A DNA stretch of 64,000 nt from Humibacter sp. RRB41 (GTDB taxonomy: Bacteria; Actinomycetota; Actinomycetes; Actinomycetales; Microbacteriaceae), in the NCBI RefSeq assembly GCF_022761015.1, contig NZ_JAKWJQ010000006.1, positions 145,762-209,761 of the forward strand. Reading direction: 5' to 3'. Below the pieces are notes generated by a model, which was not told the origin of the DNA, did not search any database, and saw only the letters and a list, made by a program, of their open reading frames with translations. Within the stretch, counting starts at the first letter, position 1, and the number at the start of each line of letters is the position of its first letter. This document shows positions 53,419-63,989 of the stretch, piece after piece. Both the position numbers and the translations under genes were made by a program.

Positions 53419-56034
53419 ATGGTGGAGAACGATCAGAATCCACAGGACGAGTCGGGACGGAACGGGGAGGGCAGCGCGCCGCGTAAGCGCGGCAGGCTCT
53501 TCGGAGGGCGTCGCGTAACCCGCAAGGCGGGGGCATCCGCGGATGCCGTCACGCCGGAGCAGACACCGGCGACCGAAGCCGCGGTTCAGGATGCGCCGAC
53601 TGTCGACGCTGCGCCCGTCGCGCACGAGCGCGCTGGGGCATCCGACCAGGCCGAAGCGGCGGTCGTTGCCGAGCCAGAGACGGCGGCAGCGGATGCTCCG
53701 CCCAAGCCGGCAGGCGAGGCGACCGCGCCCCAGGCCCGCGGCCTGCCGAGCACGGCCCTGTTCTTCCAGGCGCCGCCTGTTCTGCCCCCGCTGCCTGCGG
53801 CGCAGGGCGACGACACGGCGGCCGTCGAGGAATCCACGACATCCCGCCGTCGTACGCGCAAGCGCGGTGGCTCGTCAGAGGGCGGCCAGGACGAGCCGGC
53901 CCAGCCCCGCCAGCGTCAGCAGCGCGAGCCGCGCGAGCCGGAGCTCATCACCGAGCCGCAGAAGGTCAAGGGATCGACCCGTCTCGAGGCGAAGAAGCAG
54001 CGCCGCCGCGACGGGCGCGACGCAGGCCGTCGCCGCCCCGTCATCACCGAGGCCGAGTTCCTTGCGCGACGTGAGGCCGTCGACCGGCAGATGATCGTGC
54101 GATCGAAGGGTGGCCGCATCCAGATCGGCGTGCTCGAAGACGGCGTGCTCGTCGAGCACTACGTGGCTCGCTCGCAGGAGGCATCCCTCATCGGCAACGT
54201 CTACCTCGGCCGGGTGCAGAACGTGCTGCCCAGCATGGAGGCGGCGTTCGTCGACATCGGACGCGGCCGCAACGCAGTGCTCTACTCCGGAGAGGTCGAC
54301 TGGGAGGCCGCGGAGACCGGCAACCAGCCGCGTCGTATCGAGCTGGCACTGAAGCCGGGCGACAAGGTCCTCGTGCAGGTCACGAAAGACCCGGTCGGTC
54401 ACAAGGGCGCCCGACTGACCAGCCAGGTGAGTCTGCCAGGGCGCTACCTCGTGTACGTGCCGAACGGGTCGATGAACGGCATCAGCCGCAAGCTGCCGGA
54501 CACCGAACGCGCAAGGCTGAAGAAGATCCTCAAGGAGGTTCTCCCCGAGAACACGGGCGTCATCGTGCGCACGGCGGCAGAGGGTGCGACCGAGGACCAG
54601 CTCACCGTCGACGTGAACCGATTGACCACTCAGTGGGCCGGCATCTCCAAGCAGACCGAGAGCGTTCAGGCGCCCGCGCTGCTGCACAGCGAGCCCGACC
54701 TCCTGATCAAGATCGTGCGGGATGTCTTCAACGAGGACTTCCAGAAGCTGATCATCGCCGGTGACGATGCACGTTCGACGATCGAGAGCTATCTGCGTCA
54801 GGTTGCTCCCGACCTGCTCGACCGCGTCGAGCCGTACGAAGGATCGCGCGACGCGTTCGATGAGTTCCGCATCACGGAGCAGATCGAGAAGGCGCTGGAC
54901 CGCAAGGTCTGGCTGCCCTCCGGCGGTTCGCTCGTGATCGACCGCACAGAGGCCATGACGGTCATCGACGTCAACACCGGCAAGTTCGTCGGCTCTGGCG
55001 GCAATCTCGAAGAGACCGTCACGAAGAACAACCTCGAAGCGGCCGAAGAGATCGTGAGGCAGCTGCGGTTGCGAGACATCGGCGGCATCATCGTGGTCGA
55101 CTTCATCGACATGGTGCTCGAGACCAACCGCGATCTCGTGCTTCGCCGTCTGATCGAGTGCCTGAGCCGCGACCGCACGAAGCACCAGGTCGCCGAAGTG
55201 ACGTCGCTTGGCCTTGTTCAGATGACCCGGAAGAAGCTCGGCCTCGGCCTGCTCGAGACGTTCAGCGAGCCCTGCGAGGTGTGTGCGGGCCGTGGTGTGA
55301 TCGTGCACCACGACCCCGTGACCAGGCACCGCACGCAGCAGCAGCCCGAGCGGCGTCGTGGCGGCAAGGGCGGCGGAGCACCCGCTGCTCAGCCGGTGAA
55401 CGGCAACGGCGGCCCGCACACGGGGACGCATGCGATCACCGACGACGCGAAGAGCGCGCTCGCCCAGATCGCCGCGAGCACGCTGCACCCGCACCAAGAG
55501 GCGGGAGAGTCGGAGCTGGAGTCCGCGTCCACCGCCAGGCACGTCGCTGAGGGCGGTGGCGACTCGTCCGAGAAGACACCGGTGACGGAGTCGTCGAACG
55601 AGCAACAGGCGGGATCCAAGTCGGATTCCCCGCGCACTCGCCGCGGCAGCCGTGGCCGCGGAGCAGCGCGCCGCGCCGCCGAGCAGGGCGGTAACGCCGA
55701 GCAGAGCGCGATCGAGACGGATGCCCCAGAGCAGGGCGTCACCGAGCAGGGCGTCGCGGAGCAGAGCGTGCCCGCGGCGGTTGTCGTTCCCGATGTCGGC
55801 GCACCGAGCGTCGCGCCCCAGCCCGACGTCGCGGTGACGATCCTCGACATCCCGCTCGAGACGCACGGCGAATCCAAGCCGAAGGTCGACCGTGTGCAGG
55901 CACAGGAGATCCTGGGTTCCGTTCTCGACGCCCTGCCCGAGCCCAAGCAGCCCGGTCAGGGCCGTTCACGGCGCCGCGTGACGACCGCCGGGATCACAGG
56001 GGGAGTCATCCCGCCGCACGAGGACAAGCAGTAG
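53419..56034 (+). CDS. rne: Ribonuclease E/G
   Basis: 871 residues. The first about 215 are disordered (Ala/Pro, then Arg-rich). The S1 domain is at about 240-330 (GVLVEHYV, SLIGNVYLGRVQNVLPSMEA); the catalytic acids are in TVIDVNTGKF and VVDFIDM; the zinc link is CEVCAGRG. After about residue 640 an acidic, low-complexity tail carries short EQG/EQS repeats. The order of domains, with both ends extended, is typical of actinobacterial RNase E. Start ATG 53419 has GAGGAG upstream. It processes rRNA and starts mRNA decay. Confidence 0.96.
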   Translation: MVENDQNPQDESGRNGEGSAPRKRGRLFGGRRVTRKAGASADAVTPEQTPATEAAVQDAPTVDAAPVAHERAGASDQAEAAVVAEPETAAADAPPKPAGEATAPQARGLPSTALFFQAPPVLPPLPAAQGDDTAAVEESTTSRRRTRKRGGSSEGGQDEPAQPRQRQQREPREPELITEPQKVKGSTRLEAKKQRRRDGRDAGRRRPVITEAEFLARREAVDRQMIVRSKGGRIQIGVLEDGVLVEHYVARSQEASLIGNVYLGRVQNVLPSMEAAFVDIGRGRNAVLYSGEVDWEAAETGNQPRRIELALKPGDKVLVQVTKDPVGHKGARLTSQVSLPGRYLVYVPNGSMNGISRKLPDTERARLKKILKEVLPENTGVIVRTAAEGATEDQLTVDVNRLTTQWAGISKQTESVQAPALLHSEPDLLIKIVRDVFNEDFQKLIIAGDDARSTIESYLRQVAPDLLDRVEPYEGSRDAFDEFRITEQIEKALDRKVWLPSGGSLVIDRTEAMTVIDVNTGKFVGSGGNLEETVTKNNLEAAEEIVRQLRLRDIGGIIVVDFIDMVLETNRDLVLRRLIECLSRDRTKHQVAEVTSLGLVQMTRKKLGLGLLETFSEPCEVCAGRGVIVHHDPVTRHRTQQQPERRRGGKGGGAPAAQPVNGNGGPHTGTHAITDDAKSALAQIAASTLHPHQEAGESELESASTARHVAEGGGDSSEKTPVTESSNEQQAGSKSDSPRTRRGSRGRGAARRAAEQGGNAEQSAIETDAPEQGVTEQGVAEQSVPAAVVVPDVGAPSVAPQPDVAVTILDIPLETHGESKPKVDRVQAQEILGSVLDALPEPKQPGQGRSRRRVTTAGITGGVIPPHEDKQ

Positions 56035-56057
56035 GACCGGGACGGGTGGAACGCGCC

Positions 56058-56345
56058 TTAGCCCTCGCGGCTTCGGCGTAGCCTGCGCTTGGCGGCAGTG
56101 ACGCGCAGCCCGCTGGCTCGAAGGCGTTCGACGAGTTCGCGGCCGGTGACGGGTACGGCGCCGGCCGCGATGAGGCCGTCGTGGCGCTCGGCGGGCACGT
56201 CGTAGTGATCGAGATCGAAGGCCCGCTCCGGTACTCCGTTGGCTGCCGCGAACGTGTGCAGCTCATCCAGCGAGGCATCGCTGACGAGGTGACACCACAG
56301 TGTTCCGTGGTTCGGCCACCGTGGGGTGTCGATCAAGACGGACAT
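56058..56345 (-). CDS. DUF4031 protein
   Basis: 95 residues: VLIDTPRWPNHGTLWCHLVS, then HTFAAANGVPERAFDLDHYD and RHDGLIAAGAVPVTGRELV, the DUF4031 pattern. These small proteins are widespread and of unknown function; the Asp/His motifs hint at metal or nucleotide binding. TAGACT lies seven bases before the ATG. It is convergent with rne. Confidence 0.85.
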   Translation of the reverse strand: MSVLIDTPRWPNHGTLWCHLVSDASLDELHTFAAANGVPERAFDLDHYDVPAERHDGLIAAGAVPVTGRELVERLRASGLRVTAAKRRLRRSREG

Positions 56346-56352
56346 GATCGCG

Positions 56353-56358
56353 AGTCTA
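56353..56358 (-). promoter_or_regulatory. -10 box of the DUF4031 gene (leaderless)
   Basis: TAGACT on the minus strand, seven bases before the ATG at 56345. Confidence 0.55.
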
Positions 56359-56541
56359 CGACGGAGCTCATTTGACCGCCTTGGTGTGATCGGGTAATGT
56401 TGACCCTCGGTGTGCGCCGTCTTATCGCGGCTTTCGCCCTTTCATTTTCTGGCTCGAACCCTTCTCCCATTGGGGGCGTGACCAGCGAAAATCCACGTCA
56501 GTCTGGGGTTGTCTCAATCCCTCATCAGATAGGTACGAGTA

Positions 56542-56850
56542 GTGGTTTACGCAGTTGTGCGCGCCGGCGGTCGGCAGGAGAAGGTCGAGATCGGCACCAT
56601 CGTCACGATGGACCGCGTCAAGTCCTCGAAGAACGGCACCATCGAGCTCCCCGCGGTGCTTCTGGTCGATGGTGACAAGGTCACCAGCGATGCGAAGTCG
56701 CTCGCCAAGGTGACGGTGACCGCCGAGGTTCTCGGCGACCTTCGCGGCCCGAAGATCGTCATCCAGAAGTTCAAGAACAAGACCGGCTACAAGAAGCGCC
56801 AGGGGCACCGTCAGGAGCTCACGCGCGTCAAGATCACCGGCATCAAGTAA
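56542..56850 (+). CDS. rplU: 50S ribosomal protein L21
   Basis: 102 residues, the standard length; [20 protein letters not shown] opens and the C-terminus has the RNA-binding [18 protein letters not shown] start at 56542. rpmA follows after 18 bases. A possible -35 TTGACC lies at 56400-56405, with a leader of about 120 bases that I cannot interpret further. Confidence 0.98.
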   Translation: MVYAVVRAGGRQEKVEIGTIVTMDRVKSSKNGTIELPAVLLVDGDKVTSDAKSLAKVTVTAEVLGDLRGPKIVIQKFKNKTGYKKRQGHRQELTRVKITGIK

Positions 56851-56868
56851 GCGCGAGGAGAGACACTC

Positions 56869-57123
56869 ATGGCACACAAAAAGGGAGCGAGCTCTACTCG
56901 CAACGGTCGCGACTCGAACGCGCAGCGTCTCGGCGTGAAGCGTTTCGGTGGCCAGGTCGTCGGCGCGGGCGAGATCATCGTCCGCCAGCGCGGAACCCAC
57001 TTCCACCCGGGCGCCAACGTCGGCCGCGGTGGCGACGACACGCTGTTCGCCCTCGAGGCGGGCGCTGTCGAGTTCGGCACGAAGGGCGGCCGCAAGGTCG
57101 TCAACATCGTGGCAGGCGACTGA
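56869..57123 (+). CDS. rpmA: 50S ribosomal protein L27
   Basis: 84 residues. [20 protein letters not shown] is the N-terminus that reaches the peptidyl-transferase centre, followed by [13 protein letters not shown] and [21 protein letters not shown] lies before the ATG. Its operon with rplU ends in the hairpin at 57138-57176. Confidence 0.98.
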   Translation: MAHKKGASSTRNGRDSNAQRLGVKRFGGQVVGAGEIIVRQRGTHFHPGANVGRGGDDTLFALEAGAVEFGTKGGRKVVNIVAGD

Positions 57124-57137
57124 CCTTTCGTCAGATC

Positions 57138-57178
57138 AGAGCCGGTGGGCGGGCCTCGTGCCCTCCCACCGGCTCTTT
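57138..57178 (+). terminator. Terminator of rplU-rpmA
   Basis: A 12-bp stem AGAGCCGGTGGG (57138-57149 with 57165-57176), with an inner GGG/CCC pairing, followed by TTC. It begins 15 bases after the rpmA stop. Confidence 0.85.
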
Positions 57179-57249
57179 CAATTCGGCGCTGCTTCAGGGC
57201 ATCCGGATACCGTAGACAACAGCTCGCACGTCGGGCGGTGAGGAGCATC

Positions 57250-58764
<1,515 letters not shown>

Positions 58765-59583
58765 ATGGTGATCACCGACCGTTCCCTGGTGCCCTCTGCC
58801 CGACGCATCGTCGTCAAGGTGGGGTCCTCGTCGATCAGTGGCGAGAACGCGCATCAGATCGGTCCGTTGGTCGACGCACTGGCCACCGCGCACGGGCGTG
58901 GAACGCAGGTGGTCCTTGTGTCATCCGGTGCCATCGCGACGGGTATCCCGTACCTCTCGCTCTCGATGCGCCCGACCGATCTCGCGACGCAGCAGGCCGC
59001 TGCGGCCGTCGGGCAGAACGTGCTCATCTATCGGTATCAGGACAGCCTCGACCGCTACGACATCGTCGCGGGCCAGGTGCTGCTCACCGCGAGCGACATG
59101 GACAACCCGACCCACCGCTCCAATGCGAAACGCGCGATGGAGCGGCTGCTGGATCTGCGCATCCTGCCGATCGTGAACGAGAACGACACCGTTGCGACGC
59201 ATGAGATCCGGTTCGGTGACAACGACCGTCTCGCGGCCCTCGTCGCGACGCTGATCGGTGCAGACCTCCTCGTGCTGCTCTCGGATGTCGACGCCCTCTA
59301 TACGAGACCGCCGCACGAGCCGGGAGCCGAGCGGATCGATTTCGTCGCGGCGAACGATCCGCTCGTCGGCGTCGAGATCGGGTCCATCGGCGCGGCGGGC
59401 GTCGGCTCTGGTGGCGCTGTCACGAAGGTGTCTGCCGCTCGGCACGCCGCGGAGGCGGGCAGCGCGGTTCTGTTGGCCGCCACGAGCCAGGTGCGCGCCG
59501 CACTGGCGGGGGAGCACATCGGCACGTGGTTCGCGCCCAGCGAGGCCACCGAGGCATCCGGGGGCCAGGGGCTCGCAGGCTAA
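58765..59583 (+). CDS. proB: Glutamate 5-kinase
   Basis: 272 residues; phosphorylates glutamate in the first step of proline synthesis. RRIVVKVGSSSISG binds ATP phosphate, LVSSGAIATG the substrate, and VNENDTVATHEIRFGDNDRL is the conserved catalytic loop. The PUA domain present in many ProB (about 370 residues) is absent; this is the short form. The ATG follows the obg stop without a gap, and its TAA stop is part of the -10 box of proA. Confidence 0.95.
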   Translation: MVITDRSLVPSARRIVVKVGSSSISGENAHQIGPLVDALATAHGRGTQVVLVSSGAIATGIPYLSLSMRPTDLATQQAAAAVGQNVLIYRYQDSLDRYDIVAGQVLLTASDMDNPTHRSNAKRAMERLLDLRILPIVNENDTVATHEIRFGDNDRLAALVATLIGADLLVLLSDVDALYTRPPHEPGAERIDFVAANDPLVGVEIGSIGAAGVGSGGAVTKVSAARHAAEAGSAVLLAATSQVRAALAGEHIGTWFAPSEATEASGGQGLAG

Positions 59584-59586
59584 ACT
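59581..59586 (+). promoter_or_regulatory. -10 box of proA, overlapping the proB stop codon
   Basis: TAAACT, whose first three bases are the TAA stop of proB; the ATG of proA is six bases further on. proA can be transcribed by readthrough or from this leaderless promoter. Confidence 0.55.
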
Positions 59587-59592
59587 GCTGCG

Positions 59593-60882
59593 ATGTCCTC
59601 CACCGTTCTCGAAGAGACGTCAGTGAGCGCGGACGCGCAGGCATTCCTCCGCAAGCTCGAGGCCACGAAGGCCGCTTCGGTACCGCTCGCGATGGCGACG
59701 ACGGCGCAGAAGAACGAGGCACTCGACGCTATCGCACGCGCACTCGTCGACAACGCGCAGGACATCATCGCGGCCAACGTCCAAGACTTGGAGCGCGGTC
59801 GTGAGGCGGGTCTCTCCGACGGCCTGCTCGACCGTCTCTCGCTCGACGAGAAGCGTATCGGCGCGTTGGCGGATGCCGTGCTCGACATCGTCGCCCTCCC
59901 CGATCCGGTCGGAACATCGGTGCGCGGCAGCCGTCTGCCGAACGGCGTCTCGATCCAGCAGGTTCGGGTTCCCTTCGGCGTCGTCGGCGCCATCTACGAA
60001 GCGCGTCCCAATGTGACAGTCGACATCGCGGCGCTCGCGCTGAAGAGCGGGAACGCCGTCGTGTTGCGTGGAGGCCGTGCCGCAGAGTCCAGCAACCGCG
60101 CTCTCGTACACCTGATCCAGCAGGCGATCTCGTCCGTGGGACTCCCGGCGGATGCCGTGCAGACAGTCGACGAATTCGGCCGCGATGGCGGCACGCGGCT
60201 CATGAAGGCGCGCGGTTACATCGACGTTCTGATCCCGCGGGGGAGCGCGGAGCTCATCCGCACGGTGGTGGAGTCCTCGACGGTTCCTGTGATCGAGACC
60301 GGAGCCGGAGTGGTGCACATCGTGCTCGACGAGAGCGCGAACGAGGCGTGGGCAGTCGATATCGTGCGCAACGCCAAGGTGCAGCGACCGAGCGTGTGCA
60401 ACGCGGTCGAGACCGTGCTCGTGCACAGCGCGGCGGCATCCAGGCTGCTTCCCCCCGTGCTCGGTGCACTCCGGGCAGAGGGCGTGACCGTGCACGCGGA
60501 CGACAGGGCGCTGGCGATCTTCCCCGACTCGGTGCCCGTCTCCGACGAGGACTGGTCGACGGAGCACATGAGCCTCGACGTGTCGGTAGGCGTCGTCGAC
60601 TCGCTCGACGAGGCGATCGCGCACATCCGGCGCTACTCGACGCAGCACACCGAGTCGATCATCACCGACGACCTGGTGAACGCCGAACGCTTCCTCGCCG
60701 AGGTCGACTCGGCCGTCGTCATGATCAACGCCTCGACACGGTTCACCGACGGTGGCGAGTTCGGCTTCGGCGCCGAGGTCGGCATCTCGACCCAGAAGCT
60801 GCACGCCCGCGGTCCGATGGGACTGCCAGAGCTCACGAGCACCAAATGGATCGTGCGGGGAACGGGTCAGGTGCGCGCATAG
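59593..60882 (+). CDS. proA: Gamma-glutamyl phosphate reductase
   Basis: 429 residues; makes glutamate-5-semialdehyde from the ProB product with NADPH. It has the aldehyde dehydrogenase fold: EARPNVTVDIAALALKSGNA, GGRAAESSN, and the catalytic Cys in PSVCNAVETVL, then EFGFGAEVGISTQKLHARGP at the end. It directly follows proB. Leaderless start at 59593. Confidence 0.97.
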   Translation: MSSTVLEETSVSADAQAFLRKLEATKAASVPLAMATTAQKNEALDAIARALVDNAQDIIAANVQDLERGREAGLSDGLLDRLSLDEKRIGALADAVLDIVALPDPVGTSVRGSRLPNGVSIQQVRVPFGVVGAIYEARPNVTVDIAALALKSGNAVVLRGGRAAESSNRALVHLIQQAISSVGLPADAVQTVDEFGRDGGTRLMKARGYIDVLIPRGSAELIRTVVESSTVPVIETGAGVVHIVLDESANEAWAVDIVRNAKVQRPSVCNAVETVLVHSAAASRLLPPVLGALRAEGVTVHADDRALAIFPDSVPVSDEDWSTEHMSLDVSVGVVDSLDEAIAHIRRYSTQHTESIITDDLVNAERFLAEVDSAVVMINASTRFTDGGEFGFGAEVGISTQKLHARGPMGLPELTSTKWIVRGTGQVRA

Positions 60883-60926
60883 CGGCGCGCCCGCCGGGTG
60901 CCGCGGTGCGTGCATCCGTTCATGGC

Positions 60927-60932
60927 TAGACT
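60927..60932 (+). promoter_or_regulatory. -10 box of the 60969 gene
   Basis: TAGACT, with a leader of about 30 bases that contains GGAAGGAAAG before the ATG at 60969. It may drive the whole line to rsfS. Confidence 0.45.
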
Positions 60933-60968
60933 GGACGTCTGGCACACGCCACGGAAGGAAAGAGTCGA

Positions 60969-61211
60969 ATGTCGTTCGTCGCAGCAGTCATCGCCGAGGA
61001 GACCTCGAGCGCGGTCACCGTGCAGCCGTGGGTTCTCGGCATCGTCGTGCTGTGCGCTTTCGCCGCACTCGCTTTCGTGACCTGGACCTACCGAGACGTC
61101 GCCAACAGGCACAGCCACAAGGCGGCCCCGGATGCCGCGGCACACGCCGGCGCTCCCGGTGCGTACCACCATGGTGAAGGCCACCCGGCTGCGCTACCCG
61201 AGGACCACTGA
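60969..61211 (+). CDS. Small membrane protein with a His-rich tail
   Basis: 80 residues: one membrane helix at about 20-40 ([19 protein letters not shown]), then a cytoplasmic tail with many His ([17 protein letters not shown], then YHHGEGHP). It is not recognised. nadD starts 12 bases after its stop, so it is first in a small operon. The His-rich tail might bind metal; no other support. Confidence 0.65.
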   Translation: MSFVAAVIAEETSSAVTVQPWVLGIVVLCAFAALAFVTWTYRDVANRHSHKAAPDAAAHAGAPGAYHHGEGHPAALPEDH

Positions 61212-61222
61212 CCTGGCGTTTC

Positions 61223-61825
61223 ATGCGTCCGTCTGAGCAGCCTCGCCGCCGTGTCGGTGTCATGGGCGGCACCTTCGACCCGATCCACCACGGGCACCTC
61301 GTGGCGGCGAGTGAAGTGGCGCAGTCGTTCGATCTGGACGAGGTCGTCTTCGTTCCGACCGGGCAGCCTTGGCAGAAGGGCAACGTCACCGAGTCGGAGC
61401 ACCGCTATCTCATGACGGTGATCGCCACGGCGTCCAATCCACGATTCACGGTCAGCCGCGTGGATGTCGACCGTGACGGCCCCACGTACACCATCGACAC
61501 GCTGCGCGAACTGCAGGCTGCGAGGCCCGATTCCGACCTGTTCTTCATCACGGGAGCCGACGCGATCGCCCAGATTCTGAGCTGGCGAGACGTCGAAGAA
61601 CTGTGGAAGCTGGCGCACTTCGTCGCTGTGAGTCGTCCGGGACATCAGCTCGAGGTGACGGGTTTACCCAACGGCGACGTAAGCTTGTTGGAGGTTCCGG
61701 CATTGGCGATCTCATCGACCGACTGTAGGGACCGTGTCAGCAGGGGGTTCCCTGTCTGGTACCTCGTACCCGATGGGGTTGTCCAGTACATCTCCAAGCA
61801 CCACCTGTATCGGAGTGTGGCATGA
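61223..61825 (+). CDS. nadD: Nicotinate-nucleotide adenylyltransferase
   Basis: 200 residues; forms nicotinic acid adenine dinucleotide, the substrate of Nad[19 protein letters not shown] is the nucleotidyl-transferase motif with the HxGH site, and [11 protein letters not shown] stands for the usual SSTxIR motif (Cys in place of the hydrophobic residue). Its stop overlaps the next ATG (ATGA). The order nadD-x-rsfS is conserved in actinobacteria. Confidence 0.96.
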   Translation: MRPSEQPRRRVGVMGGTFDPIHHGHLVAASEVAQSFDLDEVVFVPTGQPWQKGNVTESEHRYLMTVIATASNPRFTVSRVDVDRDGPTYTIDTLRELQAARPDSDLFFITGADAIAQILSWRDVEELWKLAHFVAVSRPGHQLEVTGLPNGDVSLLEVPALAISSTDCRDRVSRGFPVWYLVPDGVVQYISKHHLYRSVA

Positions 61826-63345
61826 CGTCGTGGCAAGACCAGCCGCCACAGACGCGGCGACAAGCTAGAGAGCATCAGCGCGCCGCAGATGGCGCAGTCG
61901 GCTCCGCCGAGGCGGAGCCGATGCCCGTTTCCCGTCGCGCGGCGACCGTCGCGTCGACTCCTGCCGGCGAAGTACCCGACGTGACGACTCCGTTCTCGTT
62001 CTCGTCGACTCAACGCGATTCAGATGCGCGCCAGCCATCGACGGATGCACCACCCGTCCGACCGCGCGCACCGCGTTACGAAAGCCTCTCGTTCGACACT
62101 CTGCTCGCGGCATCCCATGCCGGTGAGCCGGCGAACGCACCGATGCCGGAAGACGATCGGCCTCCGGCGCCTGTCACCTACCTGCCCGGCGTACAGCCGC
62201 CGGCGCCGTCGTACCAGCCGGCTCAGCCGGTTGCTCCTGCTGCGCCGTATCCGTCGGCTCCCGTGACCCAGCCCGTCGCTCCTGGTGTCGCGCCGCAGGC
62301 ATCCGTTCCTGCGGCGGAAGGACCCACGGGTCCCGACGGGCATCTGCTGACTCGCCGCGAACTGCGAGCGATGTTGCAGGCGCAGGCAGCGAACGACGCG
62401 GTGCAGACGGATGAGAACGCGTCCGGCTCCCAGCCGAGTACGCCGGCGGCTCCCGTAGCCGCACCGACCGCGGCCGTCCCGTCCGTCGTGGCACCGATCG
62501 CTCCTGTGCCGCAGGCTCCTCCTGCGTTCTCTACGCCGGCGACGCCTGCCGTTGTAGCTCCCGCGGTGGTGGAGCAGCCGAGGTCTGTCGCGCCGCCGTC
62601 CGAGCAATCGGCACCGTCCTTCGCCGATCTTCTCGGCGGCTCGGTCCCCGGCACGCAAGAGGCCCCGGCGACCAGGCGAATCGTTCCCCCGGCAGCACCC
62701 GCCAGGAGTGCGGAACAGTCCGCGGTACCGCAGGTACCGGTGCAGCAGACCCCCGTCAGCGTGGTGTCCACTCCCGTTACGGTGCAGGGCACGTCGGTTC
62801 CGGTGCCGACGGCGCTTCCCACGCAGGACACCCCGGTCAGTGCTCCCACCACCGATCCGCAGTTGGCGGCCCGCTCGGCCGGCCACTGGTCGACCATGAA
62901 CGACGAGTCTGTTCTCGATGCCGGGAGCACGCCGCGTTCCGCAGTCTCGAGCGGAAGCGTCACCACGGCGAATGCGCTGATCCTGCCCTCCATCCCGTCC
63001 GTCGGGATCGGGGCGTCGCCTCTGACGAGCACCGGAGAGCTCATCGTGACCGGGTCGATCGACCTGCCGCGTTCCTTGGGCTCGACGGGACAGCATCCCG
63101 ACCACTTCGACTCGTCCGACATCGATCGGCTGTTCGAGGAGTCGGATGCCGCGCCGGCCACTTCCAGCGTCGCCCCCGTACGTGCGAGCACGGCCGTGGC
63201 GACGCACACGTCGACTCGCGGCATGATCACCCCGCCGAAGTCGCGCGGAAACAAGCTTCCCGTCACGCTCGCCGTGACGGCCGCTTTCCTGGCACTCGGC
63301 GTCGCAGCACTGCTCGTCGCCGGTTATGTCTTCCATGCGTTCTGA
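61822..63345 (+). CDS. Pro/Ala-rich tail-anchored membrane protein
   Basis: 507 residues, not recognised. Two similar motifs, [10 protein letters not shown] (near residue 12) and [10 protein letters not shown] (near 175), flank or lead long Pro/Ala/Val/Thr-rich stretches. A compact C-terminal segment follows ([36 protein letters not shown]) and one membrane helix ends the protein ([20 protein letters not shown]). It lies between nadD and rsfS, where many actinobacteria have a LytR-type gene. A cell-envelope or septum role is possible, but only the position supports it. Confidence 0.7.
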   Translation: MTSWQDQPPQTRRQAREHQRAADGAVGSAEAEPMPVSRRAATVASTPAGEVPDVTTPFSFSSTQRDSDARQPSTDAPPVRPRAPRYESLSFDTLLAASHAGEPANAPMPEDDRPPAPVTYLPGVQPPAPSYQPAQPVAPAAPYPSAPVTQPVAPGVAPQASVPAAEGPTGPDGHLLTRRELRAMLQAQAANDAVQTDENASGSQPSTPAAPVAAPTAAVPSVVAPIAPVPQAPPAFSTPATPAVVAPAVVEQPRSVAPPSEQSAPSFADLLGGSVPGTQEAPATRRIVPPAAPARSAEQSAVPQVPVQQTPVSVVSTPVTVQGTSVPVPTALPTQDTPVSAPTTDPQLAARSAGHWSTMNDESVLDAGSTPRSAVSSGSVTTANALILPSIPSVGIGASPLTSTGELIVTGSIDLPRSLGSTGQHPDHFDSSDIDRLFEESDAAPATSSVAPVRASTAVATHTSTRGMITPPKSRGNKLPVTLAVTAAFLALGVAALLVAGYVFHAF

Positions 63346-63411
63346 TCCCGGCAGTGCCTTCAGCGCTGCCGATGGCGGGCGCCGAAACCGAACTCACGAG
63401 GTGATGACTGC

Positions 63412-63786
63412 ATGACCGCGACCGAACGCGCGCGCGAACTGCTCCAGTTGGCCGCGGAGGCCGCCGACTCGAAGGCCGCGACCGAACTCGTCGCACTGGA
63501 TGTCTCCGGACCGTTGCCGCTGGTCGACATCTTTCTGCTGGCATCCGGAAACTCGGAGCGCAACGTGATCGCGATCGCCGGCGAAGTGGAGGACCGTCTG
63601 AACGACGCCGGCTACAAGACGCTGCGCCGCGAGGGCAGGTCGGAAGGCCGCTGGATTCTGCTCGACTTCGGCGACCTCGTCGTGCACGTGTTCCACCAGG
63701 AATACCGCACGTACTACGCGTTGGAGCGCCTGTGGAAGGACTGCCCGACCGTTCCGTTCCGGCTTCCGGTCGCGAGCGAGGCGTGA
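63412..63786 (+). CDS. rsfS: Ribosomal silencing factor RsfS
   Basis: 124 residues; binds L14 on the 50S subunit and stops subunit joining when nutrients are low. The DUF143 pattern is present: ALDVSGPLPLVDIFLLASGN, EGRSEGRWILLDFGDLVVHV and FHQEYRTYYALERLW. The order nadD-(x)-rsfS matches other actinobacteria (Rv2421c-Rv2420c). Confidence 0.96.
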   Translation: MTATERARELLQLAAEAADSKAATELVALDVSGPLPLVDIFLLASGNSERNVIAIAGEVEDRLNDAGYKTLRREGRSEGRWILLDFGDLVVHVFHQEYRTYYALERLWKDCPTVPFRLPVASEA

Positions 63787-63860
63787 GCAGGGATTCGTTC
63801 TCGCCCTGCGGAATGTAGTACTCTAGACAGGTTGCTCCGCAGAGGCGAAGCGACGTGAAT

Positions 63861-63936
63861 GGGTCTGTGGCGCAGCTGGTAGCGCACCTGCATGGCATGC
63901 AGGGGGTCAGGGGTTCGAGTCCCCTCAGATCCACCA
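63861..63936 (+). tRNA. tRNA-Ala (anticodon GGC)
   Basis: Acceptor GGGTCTG/CAGATCC (one G-U), D stem GCGC/GCGC, anticodon stem CCTGC/GCAGG with loop ATGGCAT (GGC), T arm AGGGG/CCCCT, discriminator A and encoded CCA. A possible -10 (TACTCT, 63819-63824) is upstream. It sits next to repeats that look like an insertion-sequence end. Confidence 0.95.
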
Positions 63937-63942
63937 ATGTCT

Positions 63943-63978
63943 TGAGTCGCGACATAGGTGACATCTGAGTCGCGACAT
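63943..63978 (+). repeat. Two direct repeats after tRNA-Ala
   Basis: TGAGTCGCGACAT occurs at 63943-63955 and at 63966-63978, 23 bases apart; the following bases are also alike (AGGTGACATC and GGGAGACGTTC). Such repeats occur at the ends of IS481-like elements. Confidence 0.7.
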
Positions 63979-63989
63979 GGGAGACGTTC

